Positions 1 through 8,546 of a stretch of 52,988 nt of DNA are shown piece after piece. Each line of letters starts with the position of its first letter. Position 1 is the first letter of the stretch. The translations under genes were made by a program, and so were the position numbers. The DNA lies in assembly GCA_964404765.1 (NCBI GenBank), contig CAYOLL010000023.1, positions 1 through 52,988 on the forward strand. Direction: 5' to 3'. The stretch comes from CAYOLL01 sp964404765 [NCBI: uncultured Gemmatimonadota bacterium]. Its GTDB lineage: Bacteria > 4572-55. The notes under the pieces are model-generated. The model was not told where the DNA came from. It worked only from the letters and a program-made list of their open reading frames with translations, and made no database searches.

Positions 1-52
1 TGCAAAAAATGCCGAAAATGACCCATAGGGAAGGGGTCATGAATAATTCAGG

Positions 53-121
53 CTAAGGGTTTTGTCTCGAAAGTTGCGAAACTTCCGAACATATTGTCCC
101 TTGTTGATTGAAAACCCTTAG
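53..121. repeat. Inverted repeat with CTAAGGGTTTT arms
   Basis: Perfect 11-bp arms at 53-63 and 111-121 flank about 47 bases, which contain a smaller palindrome (AAGTT-N-AACTT, near 71-84). The same TAAGGGTT word recurs as an inverted repeat at 9892-9952, so this looks like one copy of a dispersed palindromic intergenic element. It lies just past the 3' end of the YtxH-like gene and could also act in transcript termination. Confidence 0.55.
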
Positions 122-137
122 GGTTTACGGGTACCGA

Positions 138-494
138 TTAAGCTTCGGCGGCAGTGCTCTGCTCCGGTGATGGAACGGTCTCGCCGTCGTCCATCGGACG
201 TTTGTGCGGTTTGCGCGCGCGTTCGCGCCAATTATTGGCACGCTCGCGACCTTGCTTCATCAAGGTATCAATTTGCTCCTCAGCGCGCTCTTTTGCATAA
301 ATAGCCCGATCAAGCGCTTGTTGATACTGCCGCTCAGCCTCATCTTTAAATTCACGAGATTTGCGACGCAAGTCTTCCCGAGTTTCTTTGCCGGACTGCG
401 GGGCATACAGTAGGGCAACACCGGCCCCGATTAATCCGCCCAACAAGAAACCTTGCACAAAGCCCAATAGTTGATCACGATCATTCTGGTTCAT
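138..494 (-). CDS. YtxH-like small membrane-anchored protein
   Basis: This 118-residue protein has the YtxH layout. A short polar N-terminus is followed by one glycine-rich hydrophobic segment (about residues 10-31, FVQGFLLGGLIGAGVALLYA), then the family hallmark LLYAPQSGKETR, then a long charged coiled-coil-like helix (about 38-90) and an acidic disordered tail. The start has a clear ribosome binding site, GGAGG, just upstream. YtxH proteins are small stress-associated envelope proteins of poorly defined molecular function; one membrane helix and a cytoplasmic amphipathic helix are typical. It is a single gene transcribed away from its neighbours. The family call is secure, the role is not. 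Confidence 0.8.
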   Translation of the reverse strand: MNQNDRDQLLGFVQGFLLGGLIGAGVALLYAPQSGKETREDLRRKSREFKDEAERQYQQALDRAIYAKERAEEQIDTLMKQGRERANNWRERARKPHKRPMDDGETVPSPEQSTAAEA

Positions 495-528
495 GGGACT
501 CCTCCATGTTCAAGTAAATTGTTTTCAA

Positions 529-555
529 ACGTCAAATCGCCAAGCGGTTTGACGT
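529..555. repeat. Small hairpin upstream of the YtxH-like gene
   Basis: Perfect 8-bp arms ACGTCAAA (529-536) and TTTGACGT (548-555) surround an 11-base loop, about 35 bp upstream of the YtxH-like start. It could be an operator in that promoter region or the residue of a palindromic element. No matching second copy was noticed. Confidence 0.35.
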
Positions 556-666
556 AGGAAGTATAAAGCACGGCACGCGACATTGCAAGAATAAAAAACA
601 AAAGTATAGATAAAGACGGTTGAATTCAAAGCAATGTTGAAGGTAAAAACACTATTTTTGATCGCC

Positions 667-900
667 TTACTTGAGAATTACGCCTTTCAAATACATTTCC
701 CAGGCCAAATAGGCGATTCCCAGAAAAATAATGAACTTAATATATTCGAAAAAAGTGCTCTTCTTTTTCGTGATGGGTGCGCCGGAAGGCATGAGATAAC
801 CACGCCCTTTGCAGGTTTGACATTTATCTCCGGGCTTGCTGTGATAGCCTTTTCCACCACAATCGTCGCAAACAACGGTGCCGCTTTTGCTTTGTGCCAT
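667..900 (-). CDS. Small DnaJ-type zinc-ribbon protein with C-terminal membrane helix
   Basis: This is a 77-residue protein. I place the start at 900 (MAQSKSG) because AAAGGAG lies upstream at good spacing; the longer reading frame to 936 has no such site. Two CxxCxGxG knuckles are visible (CDDCGGKG and CQTCKGRG), as in the zinc-binding domain of DnaJ. They are followed by a lysine-rich linker and a C-terminal hydrophobic helix (about 50-72), so the zinc ribbon probably faces the cytoplasm from a tail anchor. There is no J-domain, so it is not a DnaJ. It may be a membrane-tethered redox or chaperone-accessory factor; the function is unknown. Confidence 0.7.
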   Translation of the reverse strand: MAQSKSGTVVCDDCGGKGYHSKPGDKCQTCKGRGYLMPSGAPITKKKSTFFEYIKFIIFLGIAYLAWEMYLKGVILK

Positions 901-943
901 AGTGAATCTCCTTTTATATGTAAAAAAATACCCCAAAAAGGTT

Positions 944-975
944 AAACCTCACCGGTTTCTAAACCGGTGAGGTTT
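944..975. repeat. Perfect 15-bp palindrome (AAACC...GGTTT type)
   Basis: Arms AAACCTCACCGGTTT (944-958) and AAACCGGTGAGGTTT (961-975) are separated by 2 bases. The same architecture, with a different core, occurs at 8458-8490. Both begin with AAACC and end with GGTTT, suggesting a repeated intergenic palindrome family rather than a gene-specific operator. Confidence 0.7.
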
Positions 976-1069
976 ACTCATCATTCAGCCAATTTCGCGT
1001 AACATTGACGAAGCTTGCGATGGCTCGCCGATCCAGCCTAACCTTCGCAAAGTTCAAACTTGCCACCGA

Positions 1070-2305
1070 TTAGCAGTACATAAACATGTTTTCCGTAATG
1101 TACTTCAGCGTATCGAAAACTTGATTGTAATCCTGACCGCGGCAAAAAATGGAAGCCTCGCCCACGTACGACTTGGACTTCGGCGTGCCCAGCGGCGGAA
1201 TAATCTCGGTGATGATCAGTTCGCCGGCAAACTTGCGGATTTTGTCCAACCCTTCGATCTGCACAATGTGCGGCCCGTTGCCTTGCGCCCGCAGACAGGC
1301 ACAGCCGACATGGTGCTTTGGCTCCGGTTTAAGATCGAACTTGTGATTAATCATCAGGTTGTTCCACTCGCTGTACAAGTCGATATCATGGCCAAAGTTA
1401 TGCAAGTCGATAATCGGATCCCCCGGCGGACGGCCCGCGATTTCTGCAGCATAAATGCGATTATCCTTTTTGCGACGGAACCACTCCATGTGTGTCATCA
1501 CCGTACCCGGCTTAAATGCCTTAATTACCTGCCGCCCGACTTTGAAAATCTCCGCAAACTCTTCTTTGTCCTGATCTTTGTTGAAAAAATAGATCGGCTG
1601 AATCCACGGATTCATCATCGCGTCCAACGGCGTCGGGTGATAGGTCGTAAAACCTTCAAAGACAATCTTGTTGTTGATCGTGAAAGTTTCGTACGAACCT
1701 TCATCGCCCTCGATAAACTCTTCAAGTTGAACCGGATTTTCCGGCGATGGCGGTAAAACACGCACGGATTCTTCCAACTCGGCCAGGTTACGCACCAGGA
1801 ACGTATTTTCCGTACCGGCGCCTTTTAGCGGTTTGTAGACAATCGGGTAGCCGTTCTTGGCAATAAAGTCACGGGCGTCGGCGTCGTTTTCCGCTTTTTG
1901 AAAATCCGCGCAACGGATTTTGGCCTCTTTGAAGATCTGCTTCATGTAGGCTTTGTCGCGAAATTTTTTGGCCGTTTCCAGGTGCAAACCCGTAATACCC
2001 ATTTTTTCCCGAATGCGTGAGACCAACAACTGCAGCTGTTCCTGGATGTTCATTAGCCGGTGAATATCGCCGTAATGCTCCTTGATCTTCGTCAGCGCAT
2101 CTTCCAATTGCTGTTGATCGCTGGCGTTGTCGACCCGGACATAGTCGTCAAAACATGGGCCATGTGTAGCATTCAGCGAGTGAATATAATCGAACGAGTC
2201 CTGCCCCAGGCCGACAACGCGAACGTCCGGAAGCTGGTGTACCCGTGTCGCAAATCGAAGCGTGTTGGCCCCGAAATGCGGCGAATAAAAAACGACTGTT
2301 TTCAT
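1070..2305 (-). CDS. ATP-grasp domain carboxylate ligase-like protein
   Basis: This 411-residue protein starts at an ATG preceded by GAGGGAGG. The N-terminal about 100 residues look like a Rossmann-like pre-ATP-grasp domain (MKTVVFYSPHFG). The ATP-grasp fold follows: YPIVYKPLKGAGTENT holds the ATP-binding lysine and glycine loop, QLEEFIEGDEGSYE is the adenine-contacting segment, and EIAGRPPGDP is near the metal-binding end. ATP-grasp enzymes join a carboxylate to an amine or thiol through an acyl-phosphate. The substrate cannot be read from the sequence, and no biosynthetic partners are adjacent. It resembles biotin-carboxylase/D-Ala-D-Ala ligase-like members of unknown specificity. Confidence 0.75.
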   Translation of the reverse strand: MKTVVFYSPHFGANTLRFATRVHQLPDVRVVGLGQDSFDYIHSLNATHGPCFDDYVRVDNASDQQQLEDALTKIKEHYGDIHRLMNIQEQLQLLVSRIREKMGITGLHLETAKKFRDKAYMKQIFKEAKIRCADFQKAENDADARDFIAKNGYPIVYKPLKGAGTENTFLVRNLAELEESVRVLPPSPENPVQLEEFIEGDEGSYETFTINNKIVFEGFTTYHPTPLDAMMNPWIQPIYFFNKDQDKEEFAEIFKVGRQVIKAFKPGTVMTHMEWFRRKKDNRIYAAEIAGRPPGDPIIDLHNFGHDIDLYSEWNNLMINHKFDLKPEPKHHVGCACLRAQGNGPHIVQIEGLDKIRKFAGELIITEIIPPLGTPKSKSYVGEASIFCRGQDYNQVFDTLKYITENMFMYC

Positions 2306-2663
2306 AGTCCTCCCTCAAGTTAAAAGTAATGTGATTCGTTTGCGGTGAATATAGGCTTTGTGCAATTTACAAATAATGAAATGTCTGCGCAATTTAAAAA
2401 AATTATCCGCCATCTGACCAAATAGACTTTCCAGGTCTTCAAGATTCGGAAAATCTTCCGCTATGATAATGCCAATCGGCCCAATTTTCAACCAAAATAT
2501 GTCCAACGCAAGGGCATTGTCGCATTATTGTGTAACGCTACTTTCAGGCCGTTACACATTTTTTCATTGAAAAATTCGCTAAACTCTGTATTTTTGCTAA
2601 CTTGTTTTAAGCTTACTGCGCTTTATTGTTGACTGCGGCTTGTCCGCGTTAGGAGAATTTGAT
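2306..2663. other. Divergent intergenic region between the ATP-grasp gene and aspS
   Basis: This stretch of 358 bases must hold the two divergent promoters. An inverted repeat GTGTAACG (2530-2537) / CGTTACAC (2550-2557) is followed by a T-run and could be an operator or a weak terminator. A 63-codon frame (2506 to 2315, minus) has a TTG start, no convincing ribosome binding site and no family resemblance, so I do not call it a gene. Confidence 0.4.
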
Positions 2664-4454
2664 ATGAAATATTGTCGATCCCACACCTGTGGGGAATTAC
2701 GCACATCCCATATTGGCCAGACTGTCACCGTGATGGGCTGGGTCAACAGCCGGCGCGATCACGGCGGGGTTATTTTTATCGACTTGCGCGACCGCTACGG
2801 TCTGACCCAGGTCGTGGCCGATCAAAACAGCAGCCAGACGATCCTTGCGGCAGCTCAAAATGTCAAAGATGAGTTTGTTTTAGCCGCGGTGGGCAAAGTC
2901 CGGCAGCGTCCCGGCGATACGGTCAATCCGGAATTGGCAACCGGCGAAATTGAAGTCGAAATTCAGGAAATCGAAATATTATCCGAAGCCAAAACGCCAC
3001 CATTCCCCATCTTTCGTGACCAGGATGTTAATGAGGATGTGCGCCTGACCTATCGCTACCTGGATTTGCGGCGCGCGCGCATGCAACGCAACATGCTGAT
3101 CCGCCATCGCGCCGGCAAAGCCACCCGTGAGTATTTGAACAGCCAAAGCTTTATCGACATCGAAACTCCATTCTTGATGAAGCGCACTCCGGAAGGCGCG
3201 CGCGACTATCTGGTGCCGAGTCGGTTGTATTGGGGCCAGTTTTACGCTCTGCCACAATCGCCCCAAATCTACAAACAACTGCTGATGCTGGCCGGTTTTG
3301 ACCGCTATTACCAGCTTGTGCGCTGCTTCCGCGACGAAGATTTGCGGGCCGACCGTCAGCCGGAATTTACCCAAATCGACATCGAAACCTCTTTCTTGCA
3401 GCAAAGCCAGATTTTGGACCTGGTAGAGGGTTTAGTTGCCCACATTTTTAAGGAAACTATCGGCTACGAAGCGCCGGTCCCGTTTTTGCGCATGACCTAT
3501 AAAGAAGCAATGGATCGGTTTGGATCGGATAAGCCGGATATGCGCTTCGGCATGGAGTTTGTCAATCTGACAGAAATAGCCGCGACATCCGGCTTTAAAG
3601 TTTTTGCCGATGCCGTGCAAAACAAAGGGCAGGTCAAAGCGATTAAAGTGGCAGGCGGCGCAACCATGGCTCGCGCCCGTCTGGACAAGCTGACCGATAC
3701 GGCCAAAAGCTTTGGCGCAAAAGGTCTGGTCTGGATCAAATGCGAAGAGGGCGGCTTGAACTCGCCGATTGTCAAATTTTTGGGCGATGATGAAAAGGCG
3801 GCCATGACGCGCTTAACCGGAGCGGCGGCGGGCGATTTGTTGCTGATTGTGGCCGATCAACCGGCGGTTACGGCCAATGTGTTGGGTCGGCTGCGCCTCG
3901 AACTCGGCAAAGAGTTAAATTTGATTGATAAAACGCAGTTCAAATTCTTGTGGGTGACGCAGTTTCCGTTGTTGGAATGGGATGCGGAGGAAAAACGCTG
4001 GAACGCGATGCATCATCCGTTTACCTCGCCGTTTGAGGAAGACATTCCCTTGTTTGACACGGATCCAGGCGCAATCCGGGCTCAGGCTTACGATTTGGTG
4101 CTGAACGGCACGGAACTGGGCGGCGGCAGTGTGCGGATTCACCGTCACGATTTGCAAACCAAAATGTTTGATGCGTTGGGCATGACGCGCGAAGAGGCAA
4201 AGGATAAATTCGGCTTTTTGCTGGAGGCTTTTGAGTATGGCGCGCCGCCACACGGCGGGTTAGCGCTGGGCTTTGACCGCCTGGTGGCGATTCTGGCCAA
4301 TGAGGACAACATTCGGCAGGTCATCGCCTTCCCCAAAACCAACCGCGCTCAATCCCTGATGGACGGCTCACCGGCGATAGTCGAGGCCAAGCTGCTTAGC
4401 GAATTGGGTCTGGCAATCAAGGCCCGCCCGGAGAAGAAGGAAGGCCTGAAATAG
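2664..4454 (+). CDS. aspS: Aspartate-tRNA ligase
   Basis: This 596-residue class IIb synthetase charges tRNA-Asp with aspartate in the cytoplasm. I start it at ATG 2664 because AGGAG (2651-2655) lies 8 bases upstream; the in-frame TTG at 2640 lies upstream of that site. The order is bacterial: N-terminal OB-fold anticodon-binding domain (about 1-105, with GWVNSRRDHGGVIFIDLRD), motif 1 around YRYLDLRR, motif 2 with CFRDEDLRADRQPEFTQ, the bacterial GAD insertion (about 290-400), and motif 3 GLALGFDRLVAIL near the C-terminus. Length is normal. Whether it also charges tRNA-Asn cannot be decided from the sequence alone. It is monocistronic and ends at a strong hairpin shared with rpoD. Confidence 0.97.
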   Translation: MKYCRSHTCGELRTSHIGQTVTVMGWVNSRRDHGGVIFIDLRDRYGLTQVVADQNSSQTILAAAQNVKDEFVLAAVGKVRQRPGDTVNPELATGEIEVEIQEIEILSEAKTPPFPIFRDQDVNEDVRLTYRYLDLRRARMQRNMLIRHRAGKATREYLNSQSFIDIETPFLMKRTPEGARDYLVPSRLYWGQFYALPQSPQIYKQLLMLAGFDRYYQLVRCFRDEDLRADRQPEFTQIDIETSFLQQSQILDLVEGLVAHIFKETIGYEAPVPFLRMTYKEAMDRFGSDKPDMRFGMEFVNLTEIAATSGFKVFADAVQNKGQVKAIKVAGGATMARARLDKLTDTAKSFGAKGLVWIKCEEGGLNSPIVKFLGDDEKAAMTRLTGAAAGDLLLIVADQPAVTANVLGRLRLELGKELNLIDKTQFKFLWVTQFPLLEWDAEEKRWNAMHHPFTSPFEEDIPLFDTDPGAIRAQAYDLVLNGTELGGGSVRIHRHDLQTKMFDALGMTREEAKDKFGFLLEAFEYGAPPHGGLALGFDRLVAILANEDNIRQVIAFPKTNRAQSLMDGSPAIVEAKLLSELGLAIKARPEKKEGLK

Positions 4455-4497
4455 AACACTGATACTACGCAAATCGCATGGATTTTGCGGTCAAAAT

Positions 4498-4532
4498 AAA
4501 AGGGCGCTCTTTGATTGAGCGCCCTTTTATTT
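4498..4532. terminator. Bidirectional intrinsic terminator between aspS and rpoD
   Basis: Arms AAAAGGGCGCTC (4498-4509) and GAGCGCCCTTTT (4517-4528) form a 12-bp perfect stem with a 7-base loop. A T-rich tract follows on both strands. It sits between two convergent genes, aspS (plus) and rpoD (minus), so it can serve both. Confidence 0.9.
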
Positions 4533-4581
4533 ATTTGCGGCCTGAAAAAACGCCGGGCATAAGGCTGCCGGACATACGAAT

Positions 4582-6243
4582 TCAAGCAATCTGCTGCATA
4601 CTCTGCAAAGATTTGCTGCGGGTCGGATGGCGCAGCTTTTTAAGCGCCTTGGCTTCAATCTGGCGCACCCGTTCGCGGGTAACGCTAAACATTTCGCCCA
4701 CTTCTTCCAGCGTTCGCATCATGCCATCATCCAGGCCATAGCGCAGGCGAATGACTTTTTCTTCGCGACTGGTCAAAGTGCTAAGAACTTTGCGCATTTG
4801 TTCCTGCAAAAGCATGGAAGCCGCTGATTGTGCCGGTGATGTAACATGGGTATCTTCAATAAAATCGCCCACCTGACTGCCTTCATTATCGCCGACAGGT
4901 CGGTTCAGCGAAATAGGCGCCTGAGCAACTTTCATAATCTGCCGAACTTTCTCGAGCGGCAAATTCAAACGCTCGGCGATCTCTTCCGGCAAAGCGTCCC
5001 GCCCCATTTTTTGCATAAATTCACGCGATATTTTCATGACTTTGCCAATGGCTTCGATCATGTGCACAGGTACGCGAATCGTGCGGGCCTGATCAGCAAT
5101 GGCGCGTGTAATAGCCTGGCGAATCCACCAGGTGGCATACGTGCTGAAGCGGTAACCTTTAGTATAATCAAATTTCTCCACCGCGCGCACCAGTCCGCTG
5201 TTGCCTTCCTGAATCAAATCCAGAAATTCCAGACCACGGTTCATGTAGCGCTTGGCAAAGGTGATAACCAGTCGCACGTTAGATTCTACCAGCAGCTTTT
5301 TGGCGCTCTCCCGTTCTTCCTCCAGCGCTTGAATTTCCTGGGTCAATTCCCAAAAGTCGGCTATCGACATCCCTAAATCAGCTTCAAACGCAGCCAGGCG
5401 TTCCTGAATAATGGGGTGGTTTTGGCAGCGCTCCAGCTTTTTCTGGATAGATTGATTTTCCACTTGATGCGCGGTGGAAATTTTGGTCGAGTCCAGCAAT
5501 TGCAGAATGCGTTTTTTAATGCCATAAAGACGCGCGGTCAGTAAAAAGATTTGATGATGGTGCAACGGAAATTTATCACAATGATTACTAAAGCGATCAA
5601 ATACCGGCAGGCGTTTGATCTTACGTTTCTTGCCGTCGAATTGCTTCCGCTCCTCGGTGACTTCCTGCTGCAAGGATACTAATTTTTCAACCTTGCTCAG
5701 CGCTTTTTCCAGTTCGCGCCGCCAGGAATAACTGACGCGCCAGCCGCTCGCTTTTATATAGATAAAATCTTCAATTCGGATTTGACCCTTTTGTAATCGG
5801 CGTGATTGACTGACTAACTCTTTGACGCAGATATTGGTTAAAAATATGCGGTATTTTATTTCGCGCAGATTCCGCTCAATGGTCATCGCCAGCCGGATTT
5901 CCTCTTCACGCTCCAAAATCCGGACGCGTCCCATTTCCTGCAGGTACATCCGAACCGGATCGTCATAGCGCAAATCGCGATGCTCCTTATATAGCAACAA
6001 AAGATTGACAGGTTCGCTCGGCTTCTCCGAAGCCCCGACTTCCGTAGATTCTTCAGCATCCCCATCCGAAGCCTTTATGCCTTCTTCTTTCAAGTGCAGC
6101 ATCAGCCCATCAAAGTCACTCGAAGCCATTTCGTCTTCGTTCATAAACTCGTTTAATTCATCCAGGCTGACCCGACCGCTCTCTTTTGTCAACATCATGG
6201 TCTGGTTAAGTTTTACATGATTCTGTTCGCTGCGAACTCCCAT
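4582..6243 (-). CDS. rpoD: RNA polymerase primary sigma factor (sigma-70 family)
   Basis: This 553-residue sigma factor directs RNA polymerase to housekeeping promoters. The start is at 6243, where GAGGAGG lies just upstream; the frame extends 14 codons further without a site. Region 1.2 is at about 90-125 ([11 protein letters not shown]), followed by a long charged non-conserved region. Region 2 is at about 320-395, with [14 protein letters not shown] for promoter melting and -10 recognition; the core-binding stretch reads [17 protein letters not shown]. Regions 3 and 4 follow, with the -35 helix-turn-helix [17 protein letters not shown] at the C-terminus. Region 1.1 is short and degenerate. 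It lies downstream of dnaG on the same strand with a 210-bp gap, the classical dnaG-rpoD arrangement without rpsU. Confidence 0.95.
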   Translation of the reverse strand: MGVRSEQNHVKLNQTMMLTKESGRVSLDELNEFMNEDEMASSDFDGLMLHLKEEGIKASDGDAEESTEVGASEKPSEPVNLLLLYKEHRDLRYDDPVRMYLQEMGRVRILEREEEIRLAMTIERNLREIKYRIFLTNICVKELVSQSRRLQKGQIRIEDFIYIKASGWRVSYSWRRELEKALSKVEKLVSLQQEVTEERKQFDGKKRKIKRLPVFDRFSNHCDKFPLHHHQIFLLTARLYGIKKRILQLLDSTKISTAHQVENQSIQKKLERCQNHPIIQERLAAFEADLGMSIADFWELTQEIQALEEERESAKKLLVESNVRLVITFAKRYMNRGLEFLDLIQEGNSGLVRAVEKFDYTKGYRFSTYATWWIRQAITRAIADQARTIRVPVHMIEAIGKVMKISREFMQKMGRDALPEEIAERLNLPLEKVRQIMKVAQAPISLNRPVGDNEGSQVGDFIEDTHVTSPAQSAASMLLQEQMRKVLSTLTSREEKVIRLRYGLDDGMMRTLEEVGEMFSVTRERVRQIEAKALKKLRHPTRSKSLQSMQQIA

Positions 6244-6453
6244 GCTTTCCTCCTCAAAATCGGGTTTGTAGGCTGCCGGCAGCAACGTGATATAGATTCG
6301 TCATCCAGCCGGTGTACCGTCCGTCATGGCTCACTCTACACTCAAACAAACATCCCCGCGTTTTAAATATTTAAAATTTTCACCCAGACACAAAATATCG
6401 CTAACATGTTTAATTAAAAGATGTTATAACGATTTTAAAATATATGGAAATGA

Positions 6454-8217
6454 CTAAACCACTTTCCGAGTCGCCTCGTTACGCTGGTGTATCAGAGATT
6501 GAATTTTCTTCAAAATATCGGCGTTGTCGGGCTCCTGCATTAACTCCCGCTTGAGCCCGGCAATTTGCAAATTAAGCCGTGACAGCTTGAGGATACTCAA
6601 CCACTCGCTAAACTCATGGCTGTTCTGCGGTTGTCCGCTGCTCTCTACCAAAATTCGGGTCAATACGGAGACCAGCGCCTCGCTACCGGCAACTTGCAAG
6701 AGCTCGTCCGAAGTTGTCACGCCCTCTACCGCGTCGTGCTCCCACAAAAACGTGGCGACCTGCCGATAAACCGGGTTCAGGAAATAATCGGGCGACACAT
6801 CGGCTTTTAAGTGCATACGGCTGCTGTGATCTTCGATAAAGCAACGCAACAGGCCGCGCTCGGCTTTGTCTTGTTTGGATTCAGCCTTTTTTGTCTGGAC
6901 GGATATTTTTTGGATGGGCGTATTTTTAAGTGGCAAGATTGAAGCCAGGTCATGTTCATTAATTTGTAAAAAATCCGTCAACCGATGGCGGTAAAGGCTG
7001 ATACGAATCGGATCTTGAATCTCGGTAAGCACTTTTGCCATTTCCTGAGCTAATCTGGCTTTGCCGTCAATATGCCGTAAATCATGATCTTTAGCAAACT
7101 GTTCAAGTAGGAAATCGAAGAAATCCCGTGCCTGCGTCAGGAGCTGGCGGAATGCAGGCCCGCCATTTTTTTGCACAAAGGAGTCCGGATCATCACCTTC
7201 CGGCATTTTCACAACGGTTAACTCAAAGCCTTCCTGCAAAAGAATCGGAATAGACCGGACCGTCGCCTTGATTCCGGCAAAGTCGCTATCGAGGGCAATC
7301 GCCACACGGTCCACATAGCGCCGCAGCAATTTGGCCTGCTGATTGGTGAGGGCTGTCCCAAGCGGGGCAACGGCCAATGGAATTCCGGCTTGGTGCAGGG
7401 AAACGACATCGACATAGCCCTCCACCAGCACGGCCAGATTCTCGTCGCGCAGATGTTTTTTAGCCTGATGAAGTCCATAGAGAATAGTACTTTTTTGAAA
7501 AACAGGGGATTCGGGACTGTTGATATATTTGGCAGGCTCATCTGCTGCAAGCGCCCGCCCGCCAAAAGCGATGACATGACCGCGATGATCATAAATGGGG
7601 AACATCAACCGATGCCGAAAGCAGTCATAGCAGGATGCGCCTTTTTCGCTTTTGCGAATCAGTCCGGCTTGCAGCAACAACTCGTCGGAATATTGCTTTT
7701 GGTGGGCCGTGCGCAACAAGTCGTCCCAATTAGGCATAGCATAACCTAACTGGAATTTTTGCCAGCTTTCCTTTTCAATGTGCCTTTGTTGGATATAGGC
7801 TAGCACTGCTTCCGGCGCTCGGGTTTGAAGTTGCTTGGCAAAATGCTGAGCGGCAAACTCGTTGACATCATGTAATGCACTTTGCAGATTCTGGCTGCTC
7901 TCATCCGCTGCTGCGCTTGTCTCCGGAAGGTGGATGCCGTAGCGTTTGGCTAAAAAACGGACGGCTTCCACAAAGGTCATTTGATCGTATTCAGTCAGGA
8001 AACGGAAAACATCGCCACCCTTTTTGCAGCCAAAGCAATAGAAGATTTGCTTCTCGGAATTAACATTAAAAGATGGCGTTTTTTCTTCGTGAAACGGACA
8101 TAGCGCGAGATAGCTTTTCCCACGTTTGATGAGTCGAACATGGTCGGCAATAACTTCAACAATATCAGCAGTTTCTCTAATTTGTTGGATGATGTGCTCG
8201 GGGATCGAATACGACAT
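6454..8217 (-). CDS. dnaG: DNA primase
   Basis: This 587-residue primase synthesises RNA primers at the replication fork. I use ATG 8217; a GTG immediately upstream (8220) is an equal alternative behind TGAGGA. The N-terminal CHC2 zinc finger is intact (C40, H43, C61, C64; CPFH...CFGC). The catalytic core has the TOPRIM acidic motif EGYVDVVSLH at about residue 263, then LDSDFAGIKA and the DDPDSFV segment. The C-terminal helicase-binding region (about 430-587) is less conserved, as usual. Length is normal. Its neighbour on the same strand is rpoD. Confidence 0.96.
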   Translation of the reverse strand: MSYSIPEHIIQQIRETADIVEVIADHVRLIKRGKSYLALCPFHEEKTPSFNVNSEKQIFYCFGCKKGGDVFRFLTEYDQMTFVEAVRFLAKRYGIHLPETSAAADESSQNLQSALHDVNEFAAQHFAKQLQTRAPEAVLAYIQQRHIEKESWQKFQLGYAMPNWDDLLRTAHQKQYSDELLLQAGLIRKSEKGASCYDCFRHRLMFPIYDHRGHVIAFGGRALAADEPAKYINSPESPVFQKSTILYGLHQAKKHLRDENLAVLVEGYVDVVSLHQAGIPLAVAPLGTALTNQQAKLLRRYVDRVAIALDSDFAGIKATVRSIPILLQEGFELTVVKMPEGDDPDSFVQKNGGPAFRQLLTQARDFFDFLLEQFAKDHDLRHIDGKARLAQEMAKVLTEIQDPIRISLYRHRLTDFLQINEHDLASILPLKNTPIQKISVQTKKAESKQDKAERGLLRCFIEDHSSRMHLKADVSPDYFLNPVYRQVATFLWEHDAVEGVTTSDELLQVAGSEALVSVLTRILVESSGQPQNSHEFSEWLSILKLSRLNLQIAGLKRELMQEPDNADILKKIQSLIHQRNEATRKVV

Positions 8218-8403
8218 CACGTCATATCCTCAAAAGTAATTCAGGATACCGTGATTTATGAAGATAGGAATAGAATATACACTTGCTTTTTTTTTATGCA
8301 AAGGAAAAATTCAGTGCAGTTTGTATTGTAAAGAATATGAGTCTATTTTACCCGTTTTTTTGCGCTCATCGACGAAACCGACAAGGGGAAAATGCAACCA
8401 ATG

Positions 8404-8523
8404 GCGTAACACTACTGCTTGATGGGATAAGTTCGTGTGAACTTTTTTTCAAGGTCAAAACCTGACGGGTTTCCGAAACCCGTCAGGTTTAAGTTCACAC
8501 GAATTTAGGCCGCGTAACACTAC
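8404..8523. repeat. Nested fold-back element with 12-bp flanking direct repeats
   Basis: This lies in the 329-base gap between dnaG and the binding-protein gene, which otherwise shows no gene. An inner palindrome has 15-bp arms AAACCTGACGGGTTT (8458-8472) and AAACCCGTCAGGTTT (8476-8490). An outer pair, TTCGTGTGAACTT (8432-8444) and AAGTTCACACGAA (8491-8503), encloses it. Both lie between direct copies of GCGTAACACTAC at 8404-8415 and 8512-8523. Direct repeats around nested inverted repeats resemble a MITE with a target duplication, although 12 bp is long for that. Confidence 0.65.
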
Positions 8524-8546
8524 GCTATCACACCAAGCTTTTTTTT

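Noticed and set aside
1121-1756. 211-codon plus-strand frame within the ATP-grasp gene
   Set aside because: Antisense to a clearly coding gene with all ATP-grasp motifs; no family resemblance.
2315-2506. 63-codon minus-strand frame between the ATP-grasp gene and aspS
   Set aside because: TTG start, no ribosome binding site, no recognisable family; it lies in a region that must hold two divergent promoters.
8218-8546. Possible small genes in the dnaG upstream gap
   Set aside because: Frames overlap the nested inverted repeat and have no ribosome binding sites; the structure is better explained as a repeat.
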